From NCBI GenBank assembly GCA_930367215.1, contig OV884056.1:86749285-86813284 (forward strand): 64,000 nucleotides of DNA, given 5' to 3'. Positions 34,378 through 46,600 of the stretch are shown piece by piece (within the stretch, counting starts at the first letter, position 1; each line of letters opens with the position of its first letter). Position numbers and translations under genes: made by a program. The stretch is from Pollenia angustigena (lineage: Eukaryota; Arthropoda; Insecta; Diptera; Polleniidae). The notes under the pieces are model-generated. The model was not told the origin of the DNA. It saw only the letters and a list, made by a program, of their open reading frames with translations, and did no database searches.

Positions 34378-35570
34378 TGCCCCTATTGCGGTTCTCCACT
34401 CAACTCAGTTTGGTCGTGTTCGAGTCAACCCAACTTATGCACAACCAAACTCATTTTAGGTATTGTGATACTCAACTGTTTTTAGTTGAGTTTGCTTTAA
34501 AGTTGCCAACTTAAAATATCGGTTTGCCAACTTTAAATATAACGTTTGACAAGTGAAAATTTTATAAAATTAAATAATTTTTTAAACTAAAAGTATTTCT
34601 AATTGTTGTGTTGAATAAAAAGTATTTATAATTGATATTAGTGTCAATTTATGTTGATGAAAAAGAAAACTCTTGTATGAATGCTCTACATACAAGAAGA
34701 CAAATTCGTGATTAGTCCAACCCTCTTGAACTTTCCAGTGCCAAGTAAGAATTCCTAATAAGTAACGAAACTTTCTTGTGCCGGATGAGTTCCTCTTCTG
34801 GTTGGGGTAGCTGTTGGCGAATCTTCTGGCTGTATTATTGGTTAAACTGACTCAGTAAAATTGTCACTTGATGGTGGAATATTTTCAACACCAAATACTT
34901 GGCCGGACTTGCAATACAAGAGCTGCGAAACAGTATCCTTAAGGCTTTTTAATAAAACTTCTTGTGATAGCCCTCCCCCGTCGCTTGAGTGTTTCTTTTA
35001 TTTTTGGCAAGTTTTTTCTTTATACTTGCCTTGTAGTGTATCCAAACCTGTGCCAAGAATATTATAATTAGATTAAGAAGATTAGAAGTCTTTAAAAGAA
35101 GTTTTTGTCGTGGTCCCAAACTATTTAACTCCACTATAAACTCTTCCCATAACTGCTTACAAGAATTTTTCATCATACCAAACTGGTGTTTTCCGCGAAC
35201 AATTTCTAAGTTTCTCTTGACGAGACGCTCAAATTGAGCTTTCGTTTTTATTTTCAAACTAATAAAAGTTTTAAAAAAAACCGAAATAGTTATTACAAAA
35301 ATTTATACATACGATTTCTCCATTTTGTTTTCGATTTTCACCGAAATTAAATAAAATTAACTTTAACTGCCAATAACACAACTACTTTTTAGCAGTTGTG
35401 TGTATTTAACATTTTTGTCGACCAAACTTTTACAAAGTTGAAAACGGCAATACCACGAAACAAACAGATACACAACTGAATAGCCAACTGCCAGTTTAGT
35501 TGAGAATGGCAATGTGAATTTATCAAAGACAACCAAAGTGTTACAAAAGTGGAGAACCGCAATAGGGGCA
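34378..35570. mobile_element. PIF/Harbinger-like element with decayed Myb/SANT gene, 1.19 kb
   Basis: Inverted termini tgcccctattgcggttctcc and ggagaaccgcaataggggca, flanked by gta (34375-34377) and tta (35571-35573), an imperfect match to the TTA-type Harbinger target. Subterminal cactcaact / gttgag motifs recur inside both ends. It carries a relic of a Myb/SANT-like protein gene on the minus strand. The DDE nuclease gene that autonomous Harbinger elements also carry is not seen, so this is a deletion derivative. Confidence 0.72.
34850..35323 (-). pseudogene. Harbinger-type Myb/SANT-like protein, decayed
   Basis: In PIF/Harbinger transposons a second protein with a Myb/SANT (zeste-like) DNA-binding domain helps the nuclease recognise the element. 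On the minus strand a start at 35323 (MEKS) is followed by a credible 54-nt GT-AG intron (35312-35259). The frame then encodes KAQFERLVKRNLEIVRGK, QLWEEFIVELNSLGP, VWIHYKASIKKKLAKNK and TQATG, the expected order of the trihelix-like domain with its conserved tryptophans and ATGGG end. Between NSLGP and VWIHY lie about 20 atypical residues ending in a tattcttggcacag-like acceptor, possibly a second, damaged intron. After TQATG a one-base deletion breaks the frame, and a later stop interrupts the acidic/proline tail (PTATPTRRGTHP). Family call is by motif memory. Confidence 0.6.
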
Positions 35571-36447
35571 TTATTGATAATTTTTCATTTTTGACTGAAG
35601 CTGGGCTCGAAATCCGGCGTTTTTACGGACAGGTTACCCTTACATGTTTCGATTGCAACCACTCAATCTCTTCAGAGGGCTTGCCGTTTAACAATCGCAG
35701 CCATCGACGACTGCTGACGTCAATAGTCAAACATCAATCCTTAAACCAAATTGTATTTAACCTTTGGTAGATCGAAATTTGCTTTGAATGATTATCTATT
35801 TTAATTTATTTTACATGTTTTCCCTTACTTCTGTTTTTTTCGTACTTTTGTCAAGAATTCTTCTTGACAATTCTTCTTGACAAAAATAATATGTTAAGTA
35901 ATCAGAAACACATAAAAGCACTACATACAATTCTACTGAAAAACTAATGAATTTTACAAGGGTTGTGCCAAAATGAACAAATTCAAAAGTAAGTAATTTT
36001 TTTTATCTAAATACATCCAGAAAAAAGTAGTTATCGAAGTTCTTATGGAAGAAAGCTACTAAATAACGAGTGAAAGAAGCTGTCCATTTTGAAAAAGTTT
36101 TTACTGGGAGACAAACAAATTTCTTTCTTGCCGGAATAATGGTGTTGGCACAAAAGTGTACATATAAGATAAGAATATCAAATATCAATCATATTTTGTA
36201 TATGTATATAAGAAGTATTGAATGTTCAAAATAAGCCAAGTCGGTCCATTACTTTCCCTCGAAATTTTGCTTTTGCCGATAAATTTTTTAGGGAAGAGAC
36301 AAACAATTTCGAGGACAATTTGCACAATAGGGATAAATATAAAAATTTAACCCTTGTTTCTAAAGATAACTTTTTTTCTAATAAACAAACTATAAAAATA
36401 TTTACAATTATCTTATTTCGAAGACCAAGTGTAAAACGCAACGCCAA

Positions 36448-36885
36448 CAATTTCATTAAAAGCAAAAACAAAATCAAAAATATTTTATAAATTTGTTGTT
36501 GCTTTCTACAGATATTCATATTATTTTTTTTTTCAATTTTCAACGCCACAAAATAGAAATGTTTGAAATTTAAAAATTCAAGATGCATTTCTATAGAAAG
36601 TAACAACAAAATTATGGGCCATGTCACAGAGTACAATTCCGTTCGGAATTGAAGAAAACATATTTGTTTGTTGATGGAAAGTGTATTTTGATAGTTTTAT
36701 GGCCTTTCAGATACAGACAACTCCAATACCGTTCATGAAAACAAAAATGGTTTCATTCCGAAACATTTTTTCGTCATTTTCTGAAGCACCGAAATACGGA
36801 ATGAATTCCGTTTCCGAACGGAATTGTACTCTGTGACATGGCTGTATAAAATATTTTTGATTTTGTTTTTGCTTTTGCTTTCGTC
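36448..36885. mobile_element. Nested palindromes: 220-bp MITE within a wider inverted repeat
   Basis: The inner element (about 36619-36841) has termini ccatgtcacagagtacaatt and their complement, and contains repeated ccgttcggaat / attccgtttccg motifs. Outside it a 32-base segment at 36458-36489 (aaaagcaaaaacaaaatc ...) reappears exactly inverted at 36845-36876, so the MITE sits inside or between arms of another foldback sequence. Confidence 0.7.
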
Positions 36886-36923
36886 ACTTTTTTAGCAAAA
36901 ATCATCGAAACGTCACTTTGTTA

Positions 36924-37068
36924 GTTTGGGATCACACTATGAAAGTTTTCTTTCAGAAAGTCTGAGCTTATGGGTGAGAGAGGAAGAGACCATGCTGCTA
37001 TTACCTCTCCCCTCTCACCAATAAGCTTACACTTTCTGAAAGAAAACGTTCATAGTGTGAACCCAGAC
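36924..37068. mobile_element. PIF/Harbinger-like hairpin MITE, 145 bp
   Basis: Termini gtttgggatcacactatg and catagtgtgaacccagac, flanked by TTA at 36921-36923 and 37069-37071. Arms pair for about 50 bp (tttctttcagaaag..agctta). The terminal g(t)ctggg-ttcacac pattern resembles the MITEs at 24845 and 38584. Confidence 0.85.
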
Positions 37069-37727
37069 TTAATATCGGAACAAAAAATCGTCAAGATGAC
37101 GATCACTCGTCAAATCTGGCAGCCCTGTTTTTATTATATTTATTTCTTTTGTTGACGTTTCGCTTTTATTTGACTGGAAATATTCCAGTATAAACAGAAT
37201 TTGTTGTGTCTGTTTTCGCATTCAAATACAGAAACACTTTTATCTCATAAATCGGGAAACGATGGAATTTTTTGTTTCACACTTCATGTAAGAAATTTTA
37301 CGATGCGAGAAATACAGAAACGAGCTACTGTTTTAAAACTTTGGTTTTTACTACTTTGTTTGTACAATCAAGGTTTAATTTTTTTGTCACTGTTCACACC
37401 GCTTACAACTTTCTGAAAAGATTGTTTAAAAAAAAATATAAAATTTTTTTCATATTAAAATGAAAAAATTCCATTTATATTATTATCGTTATAATTTTTT
37501 CCAAGCCATAAGTGATGTCATAGTAGAGTGCAGAAACCACTGAAATAGCTAAAAAATCGCTAATGTACTTCTTAATGATAAAAGTGTAATAGTTGTAAAT
37601 ATAAGCAGTTAATTTTGTTCTATTGAAGTTGCACAACATATAACACTTCGAATGATTATAGGTAACATTAGAAAGTGTTACATGTATGAACTGTAACATA
37701 TTTTTCGCAGAAAAGTAATCGCCATTA

Positions 37728-38580
37728 GTAATATTTGTAGTACATACTAAACACTGTTAGTAAAATTTTCACTTTCGAAATGACACAGAAAAACGCCGAG
37801 ACAGAATTTTGGGCCGTAGATTACAGTGGTAATCTGTTTTAAAAGATTAGGTCAAAATCAAGAGATATTGCATTTTTAATTTTGTATTGTCTCTCAAGCA
37901 ATTTGTTGGTGTTTCAAGAAACAAAATCAAAATACATATGTATGTTCTGAAACTACTCCAGCTTTTGTTCATTTGTCGAAATTAAACTTCTATGATAATG
38001 GCCTTCCACCTTCCGGCTAGCACAATTAATTTATTTTTAATGTGTGGTACTATTTAATCCAATTTTATATACATACATATGTAGGCGTTTTTCTGTGTCA
38101 TTTTGACGTACATACTTTCAGTGTATTTATTTTAACAACTTAATGCGATCACTATACTCTAAATAGTTCGTGGAAACTACTTCCCCTTTTTAAATAAGCA
38201 CAGTTTCCGACTACAAAGATTTTTTTAACTATTAAATTATAATTTAGTTTTTTATTTATTTAAGTATTTTTTTCTATTTGTTAATTTTGACAGAAAATTC
38301 AGTTGTATATCAAAATAATAAGTTTAGTTCTCACAGTAAACAATTGGGACTTGTAACCGATTTGAAACTATACTTACAATCAATAATAAGCTGCAATAAA
38401 CGAATATAGATTTATATTATAAAATTTATTGACAAAAGCAAATTTTTGATTGTAACGACCAATATTCAGTATTACACTGTATTAAATTTGGTTGTGATAG
38501 ACACTATTCGTACTAATTTTTAGTATTAAATAAAATTAGTTATCATAACTAATACAAGAATTGAAAGAATCATATTTCAG
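37728..38580. other. Intergenic stretch, no gene seen
   Basis: AT-rich sequence without a recognisable exon. A tttctgtgtcattttg motif near 38090 is inverted relative to aaatgacacagaaaaacgcc near 37777, suggesting another small palindromic element of about 330 bp with unclear ends. Confidence 0.45.
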
Positions 38581-38583
38581 TTA

Positions 38584-38734
38584 TGCTGGGTACACACAGT
38601 GCAACCTATATGCAATCTGTTTCAATGCAACCTCAAAATATCAAAGCGTTTTGATGTTGATGCAACCTGGAATGAATGAAAATGAATTTAATTCACTAGA
38701 TTGCGTAAATGGGTTGCATAGTGTGTACCCAGCA
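38584..38734. mobile_element. PIF/Harbinger-like MITE, 151 bp
   Basis: Termini tgctgggtacacacagtgc and its near-complement gcatagtgtgtacccagca, flanked by TTA at 38581-38583 and 38735-38737. The open frame across it is a by-product. Confidence 0.88.
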
Positions 38735-38737
38735 TTA

Positions 38738-39606
38738 GAATAACGTTTTTACATTCATAAGTATTAAAAATCAGTTAGAGTTACACATTTTTAATAGTAG
38801 CAATAATATATTATATTACTTGATCAATATTTTATTACTGCAACCGTTTTCCAACCAATTTGTTTTCTGTGTGCGGTTATGGAATTTACCCGTTTTTATC
38901 CCCCAAACATTCGAATTTCCGAAAATCCCGTCTAAGTGGACCGATTTGGGGAGAGACCCACCTCCGGTCCAAATTTCAAGTGTTTAGCTTCAGGCGTTTA
39001 GGCTGTGCGATGATGAATCTGTCAGTCAGTAACGTTACAATTTTATATATGGGCATTCCCCAGAATGGTCTACCAGGATGAAAAAATAAAATGTTGATTA
39101 TCATCGTCTTTTATTGTTTATTATTATAAAAGAATGGTTTCATAGCATATCTCAGCTGTTTAACTTGAGGAAATTGGGCTGGAAACTGGAAGATTTTATA
39201 TTTTTCTGTATTTTCTACTTCTAAAGACATTTTCATATACTTATTTTACATGCAAGAAATATGTTATGTTTACACTCTTTCTTCATAATTGTAAAAGGAG
39301 TATTAAGTTTTTTTGTTAAGGAAATTTGAAGACATTTATGGGAATAATAACAAAACACATATGGAAAAATCGTACGTTCGCGATCCGTACGTTCGCGACC
39401 GGTAAATAAGCCAATTAAACAAAAACCAAGAGAGAGATTTTATTTTGTATTAGTCGTGAACGATTTTCCGGACATTTGTGTGAAAAAGTCGTCGACGATT
39501 TGCTTGGACGGTCGCCTACGCGTCCTCAAGGATTTTTTATGGTTGTACACGCGTCGTCAAGGATGTCTTCAAGGCATGGCCAACTAGGCTATTTTCTATA
39601 CAAACC
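38738..39606. other. Intergenic stretch with a repeat fragment and a CpG-rich patch
   Basis: 38880-39060 (ccaaatttcaagtgtttagc, ctgtcagtcagtaac) looks like the end of a dispersed insect element with a GTCA microsatellite, but I cannot name it. 39365-39560 is unusually rich in CG dinucleotides and includes a 14-base direct repeat cgtacgttcgcga(t/c)c at 39369 and 39385. No exon recognised. Confidence 0.45.
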
Positions 39607-39609
39607 TTA

Positions 39610-39802
39610 CCCCCGTTTCCACATGCAAGTGTAAGTTCGAAAAACTCAACGTAGGGTAACCCTACGTTTCCACATGCAAGTAATTACTTGCAAGTAGTGT
39701 ATATTTATTATCAACGAAAAATCGAGGAAACAGCCGATTGTGTGAATGTAAGTGTGAGCGTATTGAGTTTTCGAACTTACACTTGCATGTGGAAACGTGG
39801 GG
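39610..39802. mobile_element. TTA-flanked MITE, 193 bp, CACATGCAAG family
   Basis: Termini cccccgtttccacatgcaag and cttgcatgtggaaacgtggg, flanked by TTA at 39607-39609 and 39803-39805. A second copy of the terminal motif (cctacgtttccacatgcaag) starts inside at about 39660. A larger family member is at 50273-50867. It lies about 600 bp upstream of the transporter start codon. Confidence 0.85.
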
Positions 39803-39805
39803 TTA

Positions 39806-40418
39806 GAATCAAACACACACCATACGGCGACCAAACTTTTTCAAAGACTTCTTTTTGACACATTGTACTGGAATAAATTAACCAAAACTGATTTGTTTCA
39901 CCTAAAACTAATTAAATTATTTTATTACTTATATTATACCAAAAAGAAATACAGATAACTAACTATTAAAGGCTCAACTTATCTTTTATATTTTTATTTA
40001 ATAAAATATAACCTTAGACAATAAGAGTAAGTAAGTAGTTTTACATAGAAACAGTGTTATAAATAAAAAAAACTATACAACGAAAATCCCTGGATGAACA
40101 TGCGAATGGATGATACAATATTACTTTTCCACTCGTCTGATAAGATTTCTTTTTACTGTCATTTCTCATCTTAAGTGAATAAAAATAAAAAAAGTAATAT
40201 ACTTTGTTATTTAAGTTCATCGCATCTTTCGCGTCAGAAAAGTTTAAACTGCCGTTTCACACTGGTCGGTGTACAAGCAAGAGGATTACAAATTAAAAAA
40301 AAAGCCTTTAAATCTCGGGAAATGTAAAATATAATTTAAATTAAAAAGTGTTAAATATTTAAGTATATATAGTGCGTTTTCCAAACTTGATCGCTAAAGA
40401 ACAACTTAAGCGGTTAAA
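39806..40418 (+). promoter_or_regulatory. Upstream region / probable 5' UTR of the SLC5-family gene
   Basis: Unique-looking sequence with no mobile-element signature between the last MITE and the start codon. A TATA-like tatatata lies at about 40364-40371, roughly 50 bp before the ATG. That would leave a very short leader, so transcription may begin further upstream or in an upstream non-coding exon. The start context is gttaaaATGtc, good for flies. The promoter assignment is positional and tentative. Confidence 0.3.
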
Positions 40419-40645
40419 ATGTCTGCAACTATTGAAAGTACAGTGGCTGCAGTAGCTGAAAATTTACCGCAAAATTTTACCTTCGGTACGGTCGATTATA
40501 TTGTTTTTGTTTTGATGCTGTGCATATCGGCCGGAATTGGTGTTTATTTTGGTTTCTTTTCGAAAGCAAAAAATACTACAGATGAATATTTAATGGGTAG
40601 TAAGCAAATGAAAACAATACCCATTGCTGTATCCCTTGTTGCAAG
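40419..40645 (+). CDS. SLC5-family transporter, coding exon 1
   Basis: Encodes residues 1-75 plus two bases. It starts MSATIESTVAAVAENL, with an extracellular-type N-terminus carrying two N-glycosylation sequons (N19 and N52), first membrane segment at about 25-47 (VDYIVFVLMLCISAGIGVYF), then the family motif DEYLMGSKQM. The donor is gcaag|gtaaag. The residue at the junction is Ser, completed by the first base of exon 2. Confidence 0.92.
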
Positions 40646-43600
40646 GTAAAGATACAAGTGAAATAGACGTAACCCTACCAAAAATTTATTGAATTTTAAA
40701 AATAGAAAACATATCACATACCACCAGTTCAAATGAGTTAAAAAAAATACACATAGTGGGTGTCCCAAAATTAAAGCAGAATTTAAATTTGTCGCCATTT
40801 GTGCAGTAAAGTGTTGGCAACCCTTTATTTTTAAAATAACAATTGCACAGGCCTGAGAAATTATAGTTTTTAAACACGTCAAATTTGAGAGATAACGGTA
40901 CATTTTTCTGTTTCGATGTTCGATTGCAATACATTATACCAAGTTTGGCTTGGATCGGATATAAATGCCTGTTTTTTAATGGCTCAAGTCCAATATTTTA
41001 TAAAAATTTTAACTTTTTCACCAATTATTGTTATTTCGGAAGATGTTTTGTACCAAATTTCAATCGAACCAGAGGACTTATTCTGACAGTCGTGATCGAA
41101 TTCTTTTTCGATTCGAAAGCAATTTTTATTCTTATCTTTTCAGTCTTGTGCAAACTAAAATGACATTGAAAAAATAATTTGGATTCGTTCAGTATCGACG
41201 GAAAGAATAAGAAACAAACCTGCTTTTGAATCAAATAAGTATTCGATTACGACTGCCAGAATTAGCGCCCAAAGGCGCGTTAAAGAGAAGTATACATCGA
41301 AAAATCCCAATGTATATGTAGATTTCAAATTGAAAATGATTTGAAATCAAACGTTTTCTCAAATGGCAAACGTTTGATAATGATTTGCGAAATATTTGAA
41401 AATCAAAGCATTCTCAACAAAAAGGGGAACTAATTTGCAAATTGAAAAATGCCTACATTTTCAACTTGCTTTCAAACGTAATACTCAAATGTGGATTATT
41501 ATACAATGTGGAACATACATAAATAAAAATATTTTATTTTTTTAATTTAAATTCATTATTTATTTAAATAAAATTTGAGATAAACATTTGCACATTGGAA
41601 ACAGGGGTTAACCACGAAGTAAAAATTTAACTTTAATCGCCATTTTTAATGTTTACATTTATTTATTGCTTTAATATTGCCAAGCTTAGTTTGAATTTGC
41701 ATTTAACATTTGATACGAATTTGACATCAAATTGATAAAACATTTGATGTCAAATGTTTATTTTCAAATCATTATTAATTTGAATTTAAATGTTGAAATC
41801 AAACAATTTAATAACGTTTGCGAATTCAGTTTGATGTCAAATGATAACGTCATTTTATATCAAAGGTTTGACTTCGTGTTTGTTGGGTATATATAAATAC
41901 AAATACACCTTCAGCTAACTTCAAGTTTAAAGCAGCGGTCATCACAAAGGAATAGCAAAACAAAACAGAGTTGCAGAGTACATGAAACTGAGTACCCCTC
42001 CCCAATCTTCTCACTTCTCTCTCTCAACAATTAACTTAAGAATTGCTGCAACAAAAATTTCGGCGATGACTATGAGTTACAAGCTCAACTTGGTGCGCTT
42101 CGCTACGCCACTGAAATTAAATAAGAAAAATTGTTTAAATCAAATCTCGCGTATTGATAACGAGCAATTTTTATTGAATATATGTAGATAATTATATTGT
42201 TGCCGTTCGTCAGATACATATGTGTATGTAGAGAAATCTATATTATAACTAGCGGACCCTTCGCCTCGCCCCAACGTTATTCGTTATATTGACTGGTTGG
42301 GAGAAAAGTAAGGGAAACAGAGTAGCGAAACCACGTATGCAAAATGTAAAACTTTTTCTGAATAAACTTTGACGTTTACAAAAATGAAGGGATATCAAAG
42401 AAGTTGAGTGAAGAGAACAAAGGAAAGACACAAAAATAAGACATTTCAATGAAGCAAAGTCCGACTCCACTAATCAGTAGCACATTAACTGTAGAAATTA
42501 CAATGCCAAAATGACACCTGTCAGATTGCGCAAAGTCTTAGTCAACGTATAACGCCAACTATCGGATTTTGGCTGAGAACTTTCAATTTATATATATATA
42601 TCAATAATTTCACACAAAATTTCGTACAAAAAATCAATTTTCGATTTTTCCAATTTTCCGACTTTTGCGGAGAGATTTTCCAATTTTCCGCTTTTCGCAT
42701 TTTCCGCAATTTTCCTGATTTACACTAAGAACTTTCTATTGTTTGATTTGAAAAGCCAATAAGGAATAATTTCACACAAAATTTCATACAAAAACTCGAT
42801 TTTTCCAATTTTCCGACTTTTCCGGAGGGATTTTCTAAAATTTTCTATACATTTTTTACACCATTTTAAAATAAATAATTTATTCAAGCTCGAGGTCAGT
42901 TTTTTTCTCCTTTTAATTCTATATTATTATTTCGTACAAGCAGAGAAAGAACATGGTTGTGGTTAACATAGTATAAGGTAATGATTGTTATGATTATTAT
43001 TAGTATCATAAAATATAATATTATGACCAAATATGTTTGCAATATTACATCATAATGTTTTCCCCTTAATCATAATTTGTTTTTATTACATCATATTATA
43101 ATTTACTGTAATCATACTCTTATCATATTAATCATAATACGTTTAGAATTAATCATATTGTGAATCAAAGTGATTATGTTATGGTTAAAAGTAATCATAT
43201 CATATCTGAAAGAAACATATTATGAAAAATAAACATTTTTTGGTCTTTCAAAAAAGATAGTTTCAACTTATACATTTATTATAACTTGACGTTAGCTGTT
43301 ATCCGACAGTTAACAGACGCTTTTTGACAGATAACACATTATTATCTGTCAATTAAATCTTAACTTTAGCTAACTTCAAGTTGTAATAATGGCCCTTAGT
43401 GCCATAAATATGTACTTACGAATGGCATATATCATAATTTCTTAGCAAGTATTTGTTGCGAAATAATTGATCACAAAGTTTTGTGACGCACGCTACAAAA
43501 AGTGGAAGTAACTTCAAAGGTTGAAGTGCGTTTTCCTAATTTTTAGCGAATTTGGCATGATAAGATATACAAAATCTAATTGCTTAAAGAAAGATGACTA

Positions 43601-46600
43601 TTAGACAATTCTAAACGCACTTATTCGCAGCCAAAAAATGTTGTGATTTTTTGACAAAAGCCGTGAACCCTTTGTGACGCGCGCTACATAACGCACGCTA
43701 CAGTTTTTCCAGTAGTATTTTATTATTATATTTTATTTATTTAAACAAAACAAATTATATTTTTATGAATTGCATTTCTTAAACTAATTTCTTAACTAAT
43801 GAATATCAACTTTTTTTTAACGAGATTTATATTTTGATGAGTCTGCTGTAAGTGCTACTTTAAGCACAAAAATTACCTAAAATAATGGTAAATTCACGTA
43901 TAACATTAAGAAATCAGCAGTGGGGTAGTATTTGGTAAAAATTATTGCATTAATGATCATTGAAATACATATTTTTTAATATAACAAGTAAGAGTGCTAT
44001 ATTCGGCTGTGCCGAATCTTATATACCCTTCACCATTGTGGGAGCAGAATACAGAGCAACTAGACAAAAACTAAATCATTTTTACATACATAATTATAAT
44101 ACTTTAAACTCCATTATAAATTAAATTTAAAAAGCGATATATGGCTCCCGAAAGTGGGTATTTAAAAAATTAATTTTGGTCATAACTTTTTTGTGTCTGA
44201 ACCGATTTTCCCGAGTTTTATGTAAAATATGTTCTACTAAAAATTTCCGATATTTTGGTATATAAGTCATATCCATAGGACATATGGCAGCCTTAAAATT
44301 AGGTTTTTATACAATTTTTAATTTTTTTTTTGTACGGGAGGTACCACGCCCACTTCTCCAATCCCGCCCACATTTTGTAGGATGGTGTGTATTGGCAACC
44401 TTAATGTGTGTACCTAATTTGGTAACTTTGGCTTTTGCCGTTCCCCAGATATACAGCAAAAAGTAATAAAAATACAACAAACACAAGGGATTTTTGGAAA
44501 AAATTAGAGGTAGTCGTGATTTTTTGCTCATATCTCAGCCATTTGTGGACCGATCTGGCTGAATTTCAATAGCAAAATTAAAATAAGAATACCTGACATA
44601 AAGATACCCCAACCAAGTCCCCATCATATCTGGGGGCTTCGGAAAACCCATTTCAACAGACAGACGGACAGCCGGATTTGAACTTCGCTTTTCATAAGGA
44701 CCCAGAATATATCTACTTTATAGGGTGTAGGATCAATATTGTAGAAATTACAAACGGAATGACAAATTATATATACCCTTTTACCTTCGGTGAATGGTAT
44801 AAAAATGAAATTATACATCTAGACTTATATTCCATTAAGAAAAATTAGTTTGAAAAATTTTTGGTTGGTGGACTGTTTCTGGTATTTGCCCATATATTAA
44901 AATAACATTAAACTTACATGTAATGGTCAATATTTTTGCAACAATATTTGCGCACTTTCACAATAATAAAACAAAAATTAAATTTTTTAGCAATGCTATT
45001 TTATTTTGTGACGCTTAAAAATTTTTTTAATGTACAATTTGCTTATTTTTGACGCTTAAAAATTTTTAATGTACAATTTGCTTATTTTTTTTTTTTGTTT
45101 CTTTAAACTTAAAATTTTGTCTTTATTTCTAATGGGTATTATTGTTTTTAATTGTTTTATCACTTTATTTACACTAACAGATAATTAATACAAACGACAA
45201 AACTGAGGAAAAATTATTTTACAAAATATTATTTGGAGTATGCATACGGCAAGTTTTTTTATTGATGTCAACATAAGAACATTATATAAAATTAATGACA
45301 ACAAATGTAATTTTTAATAGTGCTTAACATTTTTTTATAATTGTTAGGACCAGCACTCAGCATCGATGTTTTTGTTCGATGCATCGAAGCGACAAATTTA
45401 ATACAATAACTTTGTAGCGTACATATATTAAAAGTCATTACCATCGACTATTTTTATTTCTTATGCTTCCCCACGCTGTTGGGATCTGACAATTCTTAAA
45501 CGGTACTGTCTCAATGGCAAAATTGTACCAAATTGACATAAATTGCTCCAAAATTTTGCTATAAAATAAAAAAGCATACATAGTAAGAATTCATAACACT
45601 CTTTTATTAAATAAAAACAAAACAAGTAAGAAATTTTAGTCTCTCAAGCCCGAGCATTTGATACTTTACAGCACTGTATATATTAAAAAATTTTTGATAG
45701 TGACCCCCATGGCCAATCATGGGTCCGCCATGTAAAAGTTTTTTGGTCGACTATTATTAAGATATTTTCAACTATTTGAGTTTTGTTTACCTTTAAGAGA
45801 TTTTAGGAAGGGTGTTTATATAGGACCAATGGCTAATTTTGGACCCGCCACACCAATATTTTGTACTGACAAAGTGGCTATCGTGAAAGTTGTTCAAGTA
45901 ATAATACAAAATGAGTCACGGGGGTACCACCGTACATTTCGGCTTTGAATTGTATCAAAAAAGTACAATTGCACCAACTTTATCTACCGTGGTACGTTAG
46001 AAACAAATGATATGCATTTGAATATTTATTTTTTTTTAAGCAAACGCACACAAACACAAATATTAAAGCTGAATTGACGTGTGTAAGAAAAAACAGTTCT
46101 AAAGAAAAAATTCGCATCAATGCTGCTGTTTACTTTTTATTTTAATTAGGTTTTGTTCAATATGAGTTTTAGAGAAAACTTGTTAAGGAAAAAGTTGTTG
46201 GAAACTTTACTTAAAACATCTTCTTAGAAAACGATTTTTATGTAAAATTAATACGTTCCTAAATATAAGTCATACAAGTCGGACTTAACAATTTTTCTCA
46301 AACTTTGGCGGGCTTGAGGGACGGCTTAGCCTTCGCCGATCGTCCTTAAAAATTTGTTCAAGTTGTTTTTTATCAATACCCACCGAATTGGGGGGTTAGA
46401 GCATGGAAAAATAAAAAAAAAATTTCATCCATACAGTTAACGACCACCCTAATGTAGACACTTGGTTGACAGTGTCACCAAAACAATCGACAAAAGTGAC
46501 GATTGGAGAACTTAATCCTAGTTTTCTACATATAGTACATATACTTATGTATGTATGTACTTTATATGTTAGTATAACATCCGAACATTAACTAACAATA

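Larger units (their letters stand above)
32782..37324. mobile_element. 4.5-kb TIR element containing further nested elements
   Basis: Termini cccgtttctgtatttctc and, in reverse complement, ctcgtttctgtatttctc; both continue into related cgtaaaa..catgaa sequence. Flanks are gta (32779-32781) and cta (37325-37327), a possible imperfect 3-bp target duplication. A second gtgtttctgtat motif follows inside each end (about 32885 and 37223). It contains the elements at 33189, 34378, 36448 and 36924. No transposase recognised outside them. Confidence 0.68.
32601..37724. mobile_element. TGGCGATT-family MITE split by a 4.5-kb insertion
   Basis: The left part (32601-32781, starting tggcgaattcttttctgag) ends at ggtgtcctgta. 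The right part (37325-37724) resumes with ctgttttaaaactttgg and ends aagtaatcgcca. TTA flanks both outer ends (32598-32600 and 37725-37727). Together the two parts total about 580 bp, close to the 602-bp complete copy. Confidence 0.82.

Noticed and set aside
36226..36636. 136-codon minus-strand frame rich in Leu/Lys
   Set aside because: Low-complexity AT-rich translation overlapping an inverted repeat; no domain recognised.
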